Both the position numbers and the translations under genes were made by a program. A DNA stretch of 22,058 nucleotides from CAZQXD01 sp964597315. Its GTDB lineage: Bacteria; Pseudomonadota; Gammaproteobacteria; Competibacterales; Competibacteraceae. Every line of letters begins with the position of its first letter. Within the stretch, counting starts at the first letter, position 1. The notes under the pieces are model-generated. The model ran no database searches. It had not been told where the DNA came from and worked only from the letters and a program-made list of their open reading frames with translations. Below are positions 7,596 to 16,056 of the stretch, in pieces. Where the stretch lies: contig CAZQXD010000069.1 of NCBI GenBank assembly GCA_964597315.1, positions 1 through 22,058 on the forward strand, given 5' to 3'.

Positions 7596-7624
7596 TTGAC
7601 GAACATGCAATAAAAAGGTAGAAC
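7596..7624 (+). promoter_or_regulatory. Candidate sigma70 promoter for dndBCDE
   Basis: TTGACG (7596-7601) and TAGAAC (7619-7624) are separated by exactly 17 bp, and transcription would start near 7631, some 40 bp before dndB. The short divergent spacer is where a DndB-type regulator would be expected to act, but no clear operator palindrome is visible. Confidence 0.45.
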
Positions 7625-7669
7625 AATGCGCTCTTTTTTCATCCTCCTGGACGGCCGCTTCGCCATACT

Positions 7670-8749
7670 ATGGAAATTCAGCCCACCCTTGCCTTCCCCG
7701 TCATCCGGGGCCTTCAGGCCCGTAGGGAGTACTATGTGGCCATGTGGACCCTGCGGATGTTACGGCAGATTTCCATCTTCGACGAAGACGAACTTCCCCC
7801 GGAACTGCGAGCCCAGCGGATCCTGAACAAGGCCCGCATCCCTGAGATCGCCGGCTACATGTTGGACAATCCCGACGACTATGTCTTTTCGGCCTTGACG
7901 GTGTCCATCGACTCAGAGGTACAGTTCGAGCCGCTGCCAGGTCAGGACAAACTGGGGCTACTGCGAGTGCCTATGGAGGCCCGCTTCATCATCAACGACG
8001 GGCAGCATCGGCGGGCGGCGATCATCGAAGCCTTGGTGCAGCACCCGGAGTTGGCCCATGAGACCATCGCGGTGGTGTTCTTCCTGGATATCGGGCTGGA
8101 GCGGTGTCAGCAGATGTTTGCTGATCTCAACCGCCACGCCATCCGTCCCAGTCGATCCCTGGGGCTGTTGTACGACCATCGCAACAACAAGGCCCGACTG
8201 GCCAAGCTGGTGGTGATGAAGTCCGAGGTATTCCGAGACATCGTCGATATGGAAAAATCCTCCCTGGCTAAGCGCTCCCGCAAGCTGTTTACCCTGTCGG
8301 CCTTCTACAACGCCTGTGCCGATCTGGTGGAGGGGATGGCCACCGGGGATCTGAACACCGATGCGGACCTGGCCCGGGGCTATTGGGAAGCGGTGGCCGA
8401 GGAGTTTCCCACCTGGAGGCAGGTACTGGAGGGCAGACTGCCCGCCAGTGAGGTGCGAGAGGGTTTTATCCATTCCCACGGTATCGCCCTACAGGCCCTG
8501 GGTAAAGCGGGCAATTCTCTGATCCGGCAGCACTCCCAGAACTGGCGTCAGCGGTTGGCGGGGCTGAGAGATATCGACTGGTCTCGCAACAATGCCCGAT
8601 TGTGGGAAGGCAGGGCGACGATCGGGGGAAAGGTGTCTAAGGTGACTACCAACGTGATTCTGACCACCAATGTCATCAAGCAGGCCCTATCGCTACCTTT
8701 GAACGAGGAGCAACAGAAGGCGGAAGACGCCTACCTGGCAGGGCAGTGA
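7670..8749 (+). CDS. dndB: DndB, DGQHR-domain protein
   Basis: DndB is the dispensable member of the Dnd pathway. It is described as a negative regulator of dnd transcription and affects how many sites are modified. This 359-aa protein carries the defining motif NDGQHRRAAIIE (DGQHR at 110-114) and the family start 'LAFPVIRGLQARREYYVAMWTLRML', seen here as FPVIRG at 9-14. It is followed by the conserved DEDELPPELRAQRILNKARIPEI block. It is the first gene of dndBCDE, 12 bp ahead of dndC. No strong ribosome binding site precedes ATG 7670, but homology supports this start. A second, much larger DGQHR protein lies at 16057-18354. Base composition is GC-rich, unlike dndD and dndE. Confidence 0.93.
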   Translation: MEIQPTLAFPVIRGLQARREYYVAMWTLRMLRQISIFDEDELPPELRAQRILNKARIPEIAGYMLDNPDDYVFSALTVSIDSEVQFEPLPGQDKLGLLRVPMEARFIINDGQHRRAAIIEALVQHPELAHETIAVVFFLDIGLERCQQMFADLNRHAIRPSRSLGLLYDHRNNKARLAKLVVMKSEVFRDIVDMEKSSLAKRSRKLFTLSAFYNACADLVEGMATGDLNTDADLARGYWEAVAEEFPTWRQVLEGRLPASEVREGFIHSHGIALQALGKAGNSLIRQHSQNWRQRLAGLRDIDWSRNNARLWEGRATIGGKVSKVTTNVILTTNVIKQALSLPLNEEQQKAEDAYLAGQ

Positions 8750-8761
8750 GGTCACCAAGAG

Positions 8762-10399
8762 ATGACAGCCGAGAAAGAGTTTATGACTTCCGACAAGCAA
8801 CCCGCCCAAACTCGGTTGGCCTTGGAGGGTGATCCGCAGCCGAAGCCAGTCAAGTTTGCGCCCCGTCGCACCTCGGCCTTTGAGGAGGTAGGCTTTAGGG
8901 CTGCTGTCGAGGCCCTACATGAGGAGATTCGGGCGCTCTATGTAGCCGATGATGTGCCCTGGATTATTGGCTATTCTGGGGGTAAGGATTCGACCGCGAC
9001 CCTGCAATTGGTATGGGAGGCGGTGGTCGGTTTGCCGGTGGAGCAACGCCGTAAACCGGTGCATGTGATTTCGACTGATACCTTGGTTGAGAATCCTATT
9101 GTGGCGGCTTGGGTTTCTCACTCTCTTGATGTAATGAGGCAAAAATCAGCAGAACAAAATTTACCGGTTGAGCCACGCTTACTTCGTCCAAGAATAGAAG
9201 AATCTTTTTGGGTCAACTTGATTGGTCGCGGCTATCCTGCCCCCAGGCCAAAGCTTCGTTGGTGTACTGAGCGGCTGAAAATACGTCCTTCCAATCGCTT
9301 TATCAGCAGCGTTGTCACTAAAAATGGTGAGGCAATTCTTTGCCTAGGGGCTCGAAAGGCGGAAAGTACCGCAAGGGCAAAAGTACTTGAAAAAAACTCT
9401 CGCTTCCGAGTGCGAGACCGAATAAGCCCGAGTAGCCTTTTGCCAGGCTGCATGATTTACACTCCGGTTGAAACCTGGACAAATGACGATGTTTGGTTAT
9501 ATCTGAATAGTCGAAAAAACCCCTGGGGAATTAGTAACAAAGAATTAATGGGCATGTATGCAGGTGCATCCCCAGATGGCGAATGCCCACTTGTGGTAGA
9601 TGACTCGACACCAAGTTGTGGTGACTCAAGATTTGGCTGCTGGGTTTGCACATTGGTCGAAAAAGACAAATCTATGTCAGCCATGATCCAAAACGATGTC
9701 GAAAAAGAGTGGATGACACCTCTTTTGGACTTACGTAATGCCCTGGATTTTAGAAGTAATGCTTCTGATTCGAAAGAATCAAACGATCATCATCTGCGCG
9801 ACTTTAGGCGCATGAATGGCAGTATAAATGTAATGTCGGATGGTAGACCAGTACCTGGGCCTTATACACAAAAAGCTCGTGCTGAATGGTTGACCAAATT
9901 ACTCGAAGCTCAAACTTACATTCGACGGACTGGACCCAGTGGCGTAAAGAATCTTGAGTTAATTAGCCTAGATGAACTGCAAGAAATACGCCGCATCTGG
10001 GTCATGGACAAGCATGAGATAGAAGATTTGTTGCCCCGTTTATATAAAGCAGCTACTGGAAGCGATTATCCAGGACAACCTTTAGATGATAACTTGGTTT
10101 TGGGTTCAAAAGACATGCAGGAGCTTGAAGAAATTTGTCAAGCTGATCGTTTACATTATGAACTGACACGGGAACTTCTTAGTTTGACCCGCCAGCAACG
10201 TTCATCTGCCCGGCGTGCTGGTTTGTTTGATCAATTAGAAAGAACTTTTAAACGTCATTTTTTTGATGATAAAGAGGATGCGGTTAATCGTGCCCAAATA
10301 CGTGCTGTTGAACGCAAGAACACAGAGCAATTAAACATGGAGCATAAGTTAGATCCCAAAGTGGTCGGTGACCTGTTGAATCAGCGGAAAATCAAATAA
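8762..10399 (+). CDS. dndC: DndC, PAPS-reductase-like ATP pyrophosphatase
   Basis: DndC activates the substrate with ATP and carries a 4Fe-4S cluster in the sulfur transfer to the DNA backbone. The 545-aa protein has the PP-loop SGGKDST at 72-78, WCTERLK at 167-173, ETWTNDDVW at 237-245, and a cysteine cluster (Cys275, Cys286, Cys293, Cys296, within CPLVVDD and SCGDSRFGCWVC) that likely binds the Fe-S centre. GAGG at 8748-8751 gives a good ribosome binding site for ATG 8762. The last base of its stop is the first base of the dndD ATG. Base composition changes abruptly near 9110 (about residue 116): the N-terminal part is GC-rich, the rest AT-rich like dndD and dndE, which suggests a hybrid gene formed by recombination. 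Confidence 0.95.
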   Translation: MTAEKEFMTSDKQPAQTRLALEGDPQPKPVKFAPRRTSAFEEVGFRAAVEALHEEIRALYVADDVPWIIGYSGGKDSTATLQLVWEAVVGLPVEQRRKPVHVISTDTLVENPIVAAWVSHSLDVMRQKSAEQNLPVEPRLLRPRIEESFWVNLIGRGYPAPRPKLRWCTERLKIRPSNRFISSVVTKNGEAILCLGARKAESTARAKVLEKNSRFRVRDRISPSSLLPGCMIYTPVETWTNDDVWLYLNSRKNPWGISNKELMGMYAGASPDGECPLVVDDSTPSCGDSRFGCWVCTLVEKDKSMSAMIQNDVEKEWMTPLLDLRNALDFRSNASDSKESNDHHLRDFRRMNGSINVMSDGRPVPGPYTQKARAEWLTKLLEAQTYIRRTGPSGVKNLELISLDELQEIRRIWVMDKHEIEDLLPRLYKAATGSDYPGQPLDDNLVLGSKDMQELEEICQADRLHYELTRELLSLTRQQRSSARRAGLFDQLERTFKRHFFDDKEDAVNRAQIRAVERKNTEQLNMEHKLDPKVVGDLLNQRKIK

Positions 10400-12390
10400 T
10401 GATATTAGATTATATTGCACTTGAAAATTTTGGGGTGTATGGCGGCCTTCAAGAAGCGACGTTGACAACCGATCCAGAAAAACCGATTGTTTTATTCGGA
10501 GGCATGAATGGTGGTGGAAAAACCACTTTACTAGATGCAATTCAATTGGCCTTTTACGGTTCCAAGGCTCGTATTTCTAATCGCGGAAAAATGAATTACA
10601 AGGATTATTTGCGTCAGTCTATTCACCAAGGTGTTGATCCTAGTGAGGGAGCCAGAATTAAAATTCATTTTCGTCGTATTGTGCAAGGTGAAGTTAAGAG
10701 TTTTGAAATACAGCGTGATTGGCGAGAGGGCGCAAAGGGCATTGAAGAAAAAGTCAATGTCTGGTGTGATGGTAAATTTGATCAGATTTTTGCTGATCAT
10801 TGGGAAGAAGTAATTGATTCATACCTTCCAAGCAGCATTGCCCATCTATTCTTTTTCGATGGAGAGCAAATTAAAGAATTAGCAGAAGGGACCCATGTTG
10901 CCGAGATACTCGGAACGGCCGTCAATTCCTTGTTAGGTTTAGACTTAGTAGATCGACTTGAATCTGATTTAAAAGTCTTTGAAAGACGAAAGAAAACAGA
11001 GACCTTAGACAATGATGCATTAGAAAAGCTATCTAAGATACAACAAGAAATTGCAATAATTGATTCTAAGCAAGAAACAATAGCCAACACAGAAGGAGCG
11101 TTAATAAACGAAGCAGGCCGGTTAAGCAAAAAAATACGTGAGAAAGAAGAAGAGTTTAGAAGAGAAGGAGGTGAATTTTTTCAAAAAAAAGAGGAAACAC
11201 AAAAAAAGCTTTCCGAAATAAGAAACCATAAATCAAAACTGGAAGCTAATTTTCGCGAATTGATCGCTGGACCTTTGCCGTTACAAATGATTAGACATTT
11301 ATTGAACGATCTTCAGCGTCAAGTTTTCAAAGAAAATGAAATACGTCGAGCTAAGGCAATGCTTGATGCATTAGCGGAACGGGATCAAAAAATCCTCGAT
11401 TTCCTTGAGGCCGAATCTTTGACTAAGGATTCTATCAAAAAAGTAGATTTGCTATTGACAAAGGACAGAAAAAAAAGAACCGATCTGGCAAAGCAACCAT
11501 TGTTACTGGAAGCCGAGGAGGGTTTGGCTGTAAAGATATCTCATTTACAAAACGAAATACTGCCTTCAGCGCACCAAACTGCTGAAGCATATATTAGACT
11601 TATTGAATTACAAGAAGAAGGAATTTTTAGATTAGAAACAGACTTGGGTCGAATACCTCCTGCTGATCGGATTGCTGAACTCCAAAACGAATTAAATAAA
11701 ATAACTAATTCACATAAGTCTAAGCTAGTTGAAATAGAACAAATTGCAATTAAAAAGCAGGCATTGCAAAGAGAACGTATTTCTGCTGAAAAGAACTATG
11801 AAAAAATGAGTGCGCAAAACATGGAAACTCGTTTCTCAGAGGATGATCGCCAGCGCATATTGAAACATTCCCGCCGCGTCCGGGAAACGTTGGACAATTT
11901 CCGTATAAAAGTTATCCAACGACATACTGAGAAGATAGAGGCATTGATGCTAGAGTCTTTTTGTAAACTTCTACGTAAATCAAGGCTTATAACTGGTCTG
12001 AGCATTAAACCAAAAACTTTTAAAACCACACTTTTAGGTAAAGACGGATATGAACTACCGATTGATCGTTTATCAGCAGGAGAAAGGCAGTTATTATCAA
12101 CTTCCATGCTATGGGGTTTAGCTAGAGCATCCGGTCGGCCTGTGCCCATGGTAATAGACACTCCACTTGGGCGGCTTGACTCCTCTCACCGCCGACATTT
12201 AGTTGAAAGATATTTTCCTTCAGCTTCTCACCAGGTAATTCTATTATCTACTGATGAGGAAATTGTCGGTCAAGCATATGAGGCTTTAAAGCCATTCATT
12301 ACTAGGACTTATTTGTTGACTCATAGCGAAGAAAACAGTACAACCAGTATTGAACATGGGTATTTTCCTCAGTATGAAACTGCCAGTTGA
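10399..12390 (+). CDS. dndD: DndD, SMC-like ATPase
   Basis: DndD is an ATPase of the SMC/RecN type in the DndCDE phosphorothioation complex, thought to supply energy or DNA conformational change. The 663-aa protein shows Walker A GGMNGGGKT (34-42), the LFFFDGEQIKELAE block, a long charged coiled-coil middle (about 195-500), the ABC signature LSAGERQ (about 559) and Walker B MVIDTPLGRLD (about 583-593). Translation is coupled to dndC by a TAATG overlap, and dndE starts inside its 3' end. The gene is AT-rich with many AAA and ATT codons, unlike dndA and dndB. A paralogue with the same architecture is encoded at 13733-15832. Confidence 0.95.
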   Translation: MILDYIALENFGVYGGLQEATLTTDPEKPIVLFGGMNGGGKTTLLDAIQLAFYGSKARISNRGKMNYKDYLRQSIHQGVDPSEGARIKIHFRRIVQGEVKSFEIQRDWREGAKGIEEKVNVWCDGKFDQIFADHWEEVIDSYLPSSIAHLFFFDGEQIKELAEGTHVAEILGTAVNSLLGLDLVDRLESDLKVFERRKKTETLDNDALEKLSKIQQEIAIIDSKQETIANTEGALINEAGRLSKKIREKEEEFRREGGEFFQKKEETQKKLSEIRNHKSKLEANFRELIAGPLPLQMIRHLLNDLQRQVFKENEIRRAKAMLDALAERDQKILDFLEAESLTKDSIKKVDLLLTKDRKKRTDLAKQPLLLEAEEGLAVKISHLQNEILPSAHQTAEAYIRLIELQEEGIFRLETDLGRIPPADRIAELQNELNKITNSHKSKLVEIEQIAIKKQALQRERISAEKNYEKMSAQNMETRFSEDDRQRILKHSRRVRETLDNFRIKVIQRHTEKIEALMLESFCKLLRKSRLITGLSIKPKTFKTTLLGKDGYELPIDRLSAGERQLLSTSMLWGLARASGRPVPMVIDTPLGRLDSSHRRHLVERYFPSASHQVILLSTDEEIVGQAYEALKPFITRTYLLTHSEENSTTSIEHGYFPQYETAS

Positions 12391-12766
12391 AACAATACGA
12401 ATTAGCAAGCAGGGTAAGGACCAGCTTTCTAAGCTAAGAAAGCAGACAGGCATTGAGAACTGGAATATTCTGTGCCGGTGGGCTTTTTGTGTGTCTTTAA
12501 AAGAGCCTTCGTTACCCACTGAATTTTCTCAAAAAATGGAAGGTGGTGTAGAAATAACTTGGAAAGTTTTTGCCGGAGAATACAGCGATATTTATGCTTC
12601 CTTAATATGGCTTAGGGCACGTAATGACGGTTTTCCTTTGACTTCAGAAGGAGTTGCAAACTGTCTACGGACCCACCTGCATAGAGGTTTAAGCTATTTA
12701 GCATCAGGTAATGAATCAAAAACACTCTCTTTTATGGTCTCAAAATGGTTAGAGATCAAAACCTGA
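12374..12766 (+). CDS. dndE: DndE, DNA-binding subunit
   Basis: DndE is a small DNA-binding protein that completes the DndCDE modification complex; solved homologues form tetramers that bind nicked DNA. The 130-aa product starting at ATG 12374 (MKLPVETIRISKQGKDQL) matches the family start, including TGIENWNILCRWAFCVSL and the C-terminal NDGFPLTSEGVANCLRTHLHRGLSYLAS region. Upstream in-frame ATGs at 12350 and 12356 are possible, but family alignment favours 12374. It overlaps dndD by 17 bp. No restriction genes follow on this strand; the next gene is convergent. Confidence 0.92.
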   Translation: MKLPVETIRISKQGKDQLSKLRKQTGIENWNILCRWAFCVSLKEPSLPTEFSQKMEGGVEITWKVFAGEYSDIYASLIWLRARNDGFPLTSEGVANCLRTHLHRGLSYLASGNESKTLSFMVSKWLEIKT

Positions 12767-12802
12767 TCAAAATCAAATCATTGTATATCTAGTCAATTAT
12801 CT

Positions 12803-12829
12803 GAGCTAACACGTATCATATGTTAACTC
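12803..12829. terminator. Hairpin at the junction of the convergent operons
   Basis: GAGCTAACA and TGTTAACTC form a 9-bp stem with one mismatch and a 9-nt loop. It overlaps the stop codon of the SBD gene and lies 36 bp after dndE. It may serve as a weak bidirectional terminator; no strong T-tract follows on either strand. Confidence 0.35.
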
Positions 12830-13291
12830 AAATAAGTTTGTGATTTTTTGATGCAGGTTTATTGGAAAATATAAATTCAGTATTCTGGCAATTGCGGATG
12901 CTTGTAATTTTGGATTTTTTACAAGCAAATCGTAGTCTTCCTTCAACAAACCACCTCTTGCATTAGTTTCAAACAGAGAGGTTCTGGTCGGGTCAGTATT
13001 GCTTTTCCTAATCATAAGCTTCCCCTCCCACTCCACAACAGCTAATTTATCGTTTTGAAGCCTCCAGAATGGATATTGAGTGCTAAAATTCGTTGTTTCT
13101 GGACTAATAATTGATATGGCTTTCTGCAAAATCTTATCGACTTGTGAAAAATCCTGTAAGCGATGTCTCTTGTGCTGAGCAGAAGAAATGCAATATAACA
13201 AATAAAGTGGCTTATGTGGCGATACACAGCCGCCTTTTTTATAGACAGAAATATTGTCTATTCTTTCAAGAAAATCATTCCGGGCTTCCAT
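12806..13291 (-). CDS. Standalone DNA sulfur-binding-domain (SBD) protein
   Basis: This 161-aa protein resembles the N-terminal sulfur-binding domain of ScoMcrA-type restriction endonucleases, which recognises phosphorothioated DNA. Recognisable pieces are HKPLYLLYCI (26-35), the conserved YPFWRLQND (73-81), FETNARGGL (107-115) and YFPINLHQKI (141-150). The usual C-terminal HNH nuclease is absent: the gene ends just after the SBD with a normal stop. It could be a reader that recruits the nuclease/helicase encoded upstream in the same operon. It starts 7 bp after the preceding gene with a GAGA motif ahead of ATG. It is AT-rich like dndD and dndE. The domain call rests on remembered family motifs and should be confirmed by a profile search. 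Confidence 0.75.
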   Translation of the reverse strand: MEARNDFLERIDNISVYKKGGCVSPHKPLYLLYCISSAQHKRHRLQDFSQVDKILQKAISIISPETTNFSTQYPFWRLQNDKLAVVEWEGKLMIRKSNTDPTRTSLFETNARGGLLKEDYDLLVKNPKLQASAIARILNLYFPINLHQKITNLFELTYDTC

Positions 13292-13298
13292 TTTTATC

Positions 13299-13736
13299 TC
13301 AAATTAAATTATCAAGATCAGGTACCGGCACTTCTGATTGTGTCACCTCTAGAAGAAGAGATGTGATTTCTTCCAAGGGAACAGCGGAGTTTTTTAATCT
13401 ACCCTGTATTATGAATAGACCTTCGTTGGCATATTCTTCAAAAGCAGATATAAGTATCTCTTGATTATCAGAGGTATTCTTTAGAATCTCACTATTTTCA
13501 GTTTCTGATATCGAAATCAAATACAAGAAGCCTCGCCACCCAGGGGCACTAAAGTAATTCTCCGGTAATGCTTTGCCTCCATCTGATTTTCTAATTGGCC
13601 GACGTTTTCCTTGCTGGGTTCCCAATGCAGCGGCAAAAAGAAGAAGCCGCCAAATCTCACTAAATATCGCGGAAGTACCCGACGTAAGGAATTTAACCAG
13701 TTCCTCGTGTTGAACGTCTCGATGTATTCGCCTCAT
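13299..13736 (-). CDS. Dnd system-associated protein 4
   Basis: This 145-aa protein matches the family named Dnd system-associated protein 4 (TIGR04062 type, by recall), whose biochemical role is unknown. Visible marks are the start MRRIHRDVQHEELVKFLTSG, the segment LLLFAAALGTQQGKRRPI (31-48), and the characteristic AFEEYANEGLFII near residues 98-110. The start codon overlaps the stop of the preceding DndD-like ATPase by four bases (ATGA), which implies translational coupling and perhaps a physical partnership. It lies in the AT-rich block. The family is found only with phosphorothioation loci as far as I know, so it ties the minus-strand operon to Dnd. Confidence 0.75.
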   Translation of the reverse strand: MRRIHRDVQHEELVKFLTSGTSAIFSEIWRLLLFAAALGTQQGKRRPIRKSDGGKALPENYFSAPGWRGFLYLISISETENSEILKNTSDNQEILISAFEEYANEGLFIIQGRLKNSAVPLEEITSLLLEVTQSEVPVPDLDNLI

Positions 13737-15832
13737 AGTTTAAGCTCTCTGATTTCTGTATACTCATCAAATTCCGAAGGGAAAAACTGCTGTATTTCCT
13801 GACCATTGACAAACAAATTTTTATTGGCTCGATTGGGAATGGTAGGACCATGATAGGCCAGATAGTAACGCTTACCGACTCGATCGGATTTATTGAGGGC
13901 CTTTTCTACCTGGCCGTCGTATTGCTCTGGACTAACCAGGAGCATGACTTGGGGCGCCAGTTCTGGAATATATTTCGCCACACCCTGGCGAAACATGCTC
14001 AGGGAGCCAAAGGGCGAGTCGATCACCACTGGATAAGCAGACCCGTCCAGTCCTTTAAGGATCGTTGGAATATCGGCACGACGGCTGGCCAGGGATACCA
14101 GGCTGGCGATAAACACCAGTGAGGTCACCGTCCGTTGTCCGGTACTCAAAGCCGCATCGATTTCGGTGATGTTGTCCTCCCCACTCCCGACCTTTTTGCG
14201 AATCCTCAGAGTGTAGTCATCAGTCAACTCGGCCCAGTAGTCCCGGTCGATGATCATTCGAAAGTGCCGATCAATCTCGCCATTCAATAAAGGGCGTAAG
14301 GCTTTGGTTTCGGCCTTCAAAATCTCGTCCAGCAGGCCAATACATTTCTCCACGGCATTGACCCGCCGTTGGGCACGAGCCGCTGCCTCTTCCTTGTCCT
14401 CGAACTGTCGAATCTGATCCTCCAGAGCTTTAAGGTCCTGCCGGGTGCTGTCGATCTTGTTTTCTAGCCCGCCCTGCCGGGACAGTTGATTGTCCCGATC
14501 AAGCTGGAGCCTATGGCGGTGCTGCTCTAGCTGCTGAACCTCTTCATCCTTCTTGTCCCCCAGTTGCTGATGAATTTCGTTGATCTCCTCCTCCCGGTTG
14601 CGAATCTCCCGCCTCAACTCCAGCCGGTCGGTATTCAACTTCCGCAGCCGCTGCTGGGTCTGGGCTACAGCCCCTTGCAGCAGGCCAATGGCGTGATCCA
14701 AGGCCCCTACGGCATTGTTGAACTCCTGATCTCCGGCAAAGGTCAGTAGCCGCTCCACCGCTGCCCGCTCCTGGGAACCCTCCACCAAAGTGCGGGTACA
14801 GATGCAAATCCGATGGTCCAGCAACTCCTCGATAAAGGTGTTGAGTACCCGGGCCGGAATCTTGTTTTCACCGCGTAGCCGACCCACGATAGCCCGACCC
14901 CGGGTCACCAACTCCGGGGTAAACAGGGTATAGCCATCCTCGGAGACCAACTTGGCCAACTGTTGGGTAACTTCCGTCAACCGGCGTTGATGATCCTGCT
15001 TTTCATTGGTCAAGCGGATGCGCTTGTTCTGGAGCTCATGGGCCTCTCGATTAGCGGCCAGTTTGTTATCGACGCTCTCCAGTTCCCTACCCAGGGCCGC
15101 AAGGTTCTGCTGAAACTGACGCCGCTGATCCTCCAGAGTCTGAATCTCCGCCTCCAGGGCCGACTGACGATCCAGCAGAACACGCTTTTCATCGGAGGTG
15201 GCCTCCTTCTGCTCTCCTCTGAGCCTGCCCCGGACACTAGAATTCTTGAGATCGTCGATGGTGGTCTGCAACAGCTTCAGACCCAGCATCTGGTGGATGG
15301 CTTCGGTCACTTGGCCGCTGTTGCGCTCCATTGCCAGATAGTTGATCCGTTCGCCGTTGAAAAATAGAAAGCGGCGGATGCCATCGGGAATGATGGCCTG
15401 GATACGCTGCTGGGGGCGTTCCTGCTTGAAGGTCTGCCCGTCCTGCATCACCTCCAGGGTGACGGTGGTGCGCCGAGGGTCAAGCTGTTGCTGGGCTAGG
15501 GTCAGGCAGCGGGTCAGGATGTAGCGATTCTCGTCGTGCCTAAAGGTCAGTTTCACCGTGGCCATCAAACTTTCGGGGTCCCGGGCCTGATGGGCCAAAC
15601 CCTCGTGCAGGATTAGATCGGGCTTTTCGAAATCCTCTTCCAGCCCATCATCCCCCATTAGGCCGCCTCGGCCGTAGAGACACCACAGCAGCGCTTTAAG
15701 CAGGGTGGTCTTACCGAAACCGTTTTCCGCATGAATCAAGGTGACGTTACGCTGGCGCAGGTCTGAAAAGACGATCTCCTGCCGACCTCTGAACTGACGG
15801 AAGTTTTCCATGATCAACCGCTCCAGGATCAT
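13733..15832 (-). CDS. DndD-like SMC-type ATPase (second copy)
   Basis: This 699-aa ABC/SMC-type ATPase is built like DndD: N-terminal MILERLIMENFRQFRG, Walker A ENGFGKTT (36-43), FLFFNGERINYLA (155-167, compare DndD LFFFDGEQIKELA), long coiled coils (about 205-300 and 370-500), signature LSTGQR (562-567) and Walker B VVIDSPFGSL (601-610). A CxC motif in HRICICTRTL (343 and 345) sits between the coiled coils, where Rad50-type proteins have a zinc hook. It is translationally coupled to its neighbours on both sides (ATGA overlaps). Most of the gene is GC-rich, but its last 100 or so bases are AT-rich like the block that follows. It is probably a motor or switch of a phosphorothioation-dependent effector; a modification role is not excluded. 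Confidence 0.85.
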   Translation of the reverse strand: MILERLIMENFRQFRGRQEIVFSDLRQRNVTLIHAENGFGKTTLLKALLWCLYGRGGLMGDDGLEEDFEKPDLILHEGLAHQARDPESLMATVKLTFRHDENRYILTRCLTLAQQQLDPRRTTVTLEVMQDGQTFKQERPQQRIQAIIPDGIRRFLFFNGERINYLAMERNSGQVTEAIHQMLGLKLLQTTIDDLKNSSVRGRLRGEQKEATSDEKRVLLDRQSALEAEIQTLEDQRRQFQQNLAALGRELESVDNKLAANREAHELQNKRIRLTNEKQDHQRRLTEVTQQLAKLVSEDGYTLFTPELVTRGRAIVGRLRGENKIPARVLNTFIEELLDHRICICTRTLVEGSQERAAVERLLTFAGDQEFNNAVGALDHAIGLLQGAVAQTQQRLRKLNTDRLELRREIRNREEEINEIHQQLGDKKDEEVQQLEQHRHRLQLDRDNQLSRQGGLENKIDSTRQDLKALEDQIRQFEDKEEAAARAQRRVNAVEKCIGLLDEILKAETKALRPLLNGEIDRHFRMIIDRDYWAELTDDYTLRIRKKVGSGEDNITEIDAALSTGQRTVTSLVFIASLVSLASRRADIPTILKGLDGSAYPVVIDSPFGSLSMFRQGVAKYIPELAPQVMLLVSPEQYDGQVEKALNKSDRVGKRYYLAYHGPTIPNRANKNLFVNGQEIQQFFPSEFDEYTEIRELKL

Positions 15833-16014
15833 TTGATTGCCTGCCGAATATGGTCATAAATCCGTTGATGAATCTCATTGCGCCGTTTCAGGTGCATGAC
15901 CTCCCGTTCCTCCTTGAGGATGGAACGTATTAAATCCTGATACTCCATTGGAGCACTTTTGAAGATCTGCTGAGCATCGGTCAGCTTCTTATTGGGTTTT
16001 GCGTGATCGCTCAT
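15829..16014 (-). CDS. 61-aa coupled small protein
   Basis: A small, basic, probably all-helical protein (MSDHAKPNKKLTDAQQIF start, with EEREVMHLKRRNEIHQRIYDHI near the C-terminus) that I do not recognise. Its stop overlaps the ATG of the DndD-like ATPase by four bases (ATGA), so it is likely translated with it and may bind it or form a coiled coil with it. It begins 42 bp after the DGQHR gene; no strong ribosome binding site is visible. The overlap and the absence of a competing frame support it as a real gene. Confidence 0.6.
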   Translation of the reverse strand: MSDHAKPNKKLTDAQQIFKSAPMEYQDLIRSILKEEREVMHLKRRNEIHQRIYDHIRQAIK

Positions 16015-16056
16015 AGAACTTGCCAGGTTACGCTCAGGTGTTGTCCCTATCGAAAA

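Noticed and set aside
7551..7610. Upstream ATG (7610) as the dndA start, adding 20 residues
   Set aside because: The extra residues are unlike the family, the likely -10 element lies inside them, and no ribosome binding site precedes 7610.
12767..12805. A dptF/G/H-type restriction gene after dndE
   Set aside because: Only 39 bp separate dndE from the convergent SBD gene, and none of the genes in the window shows DptF/G/H features that I recognise.
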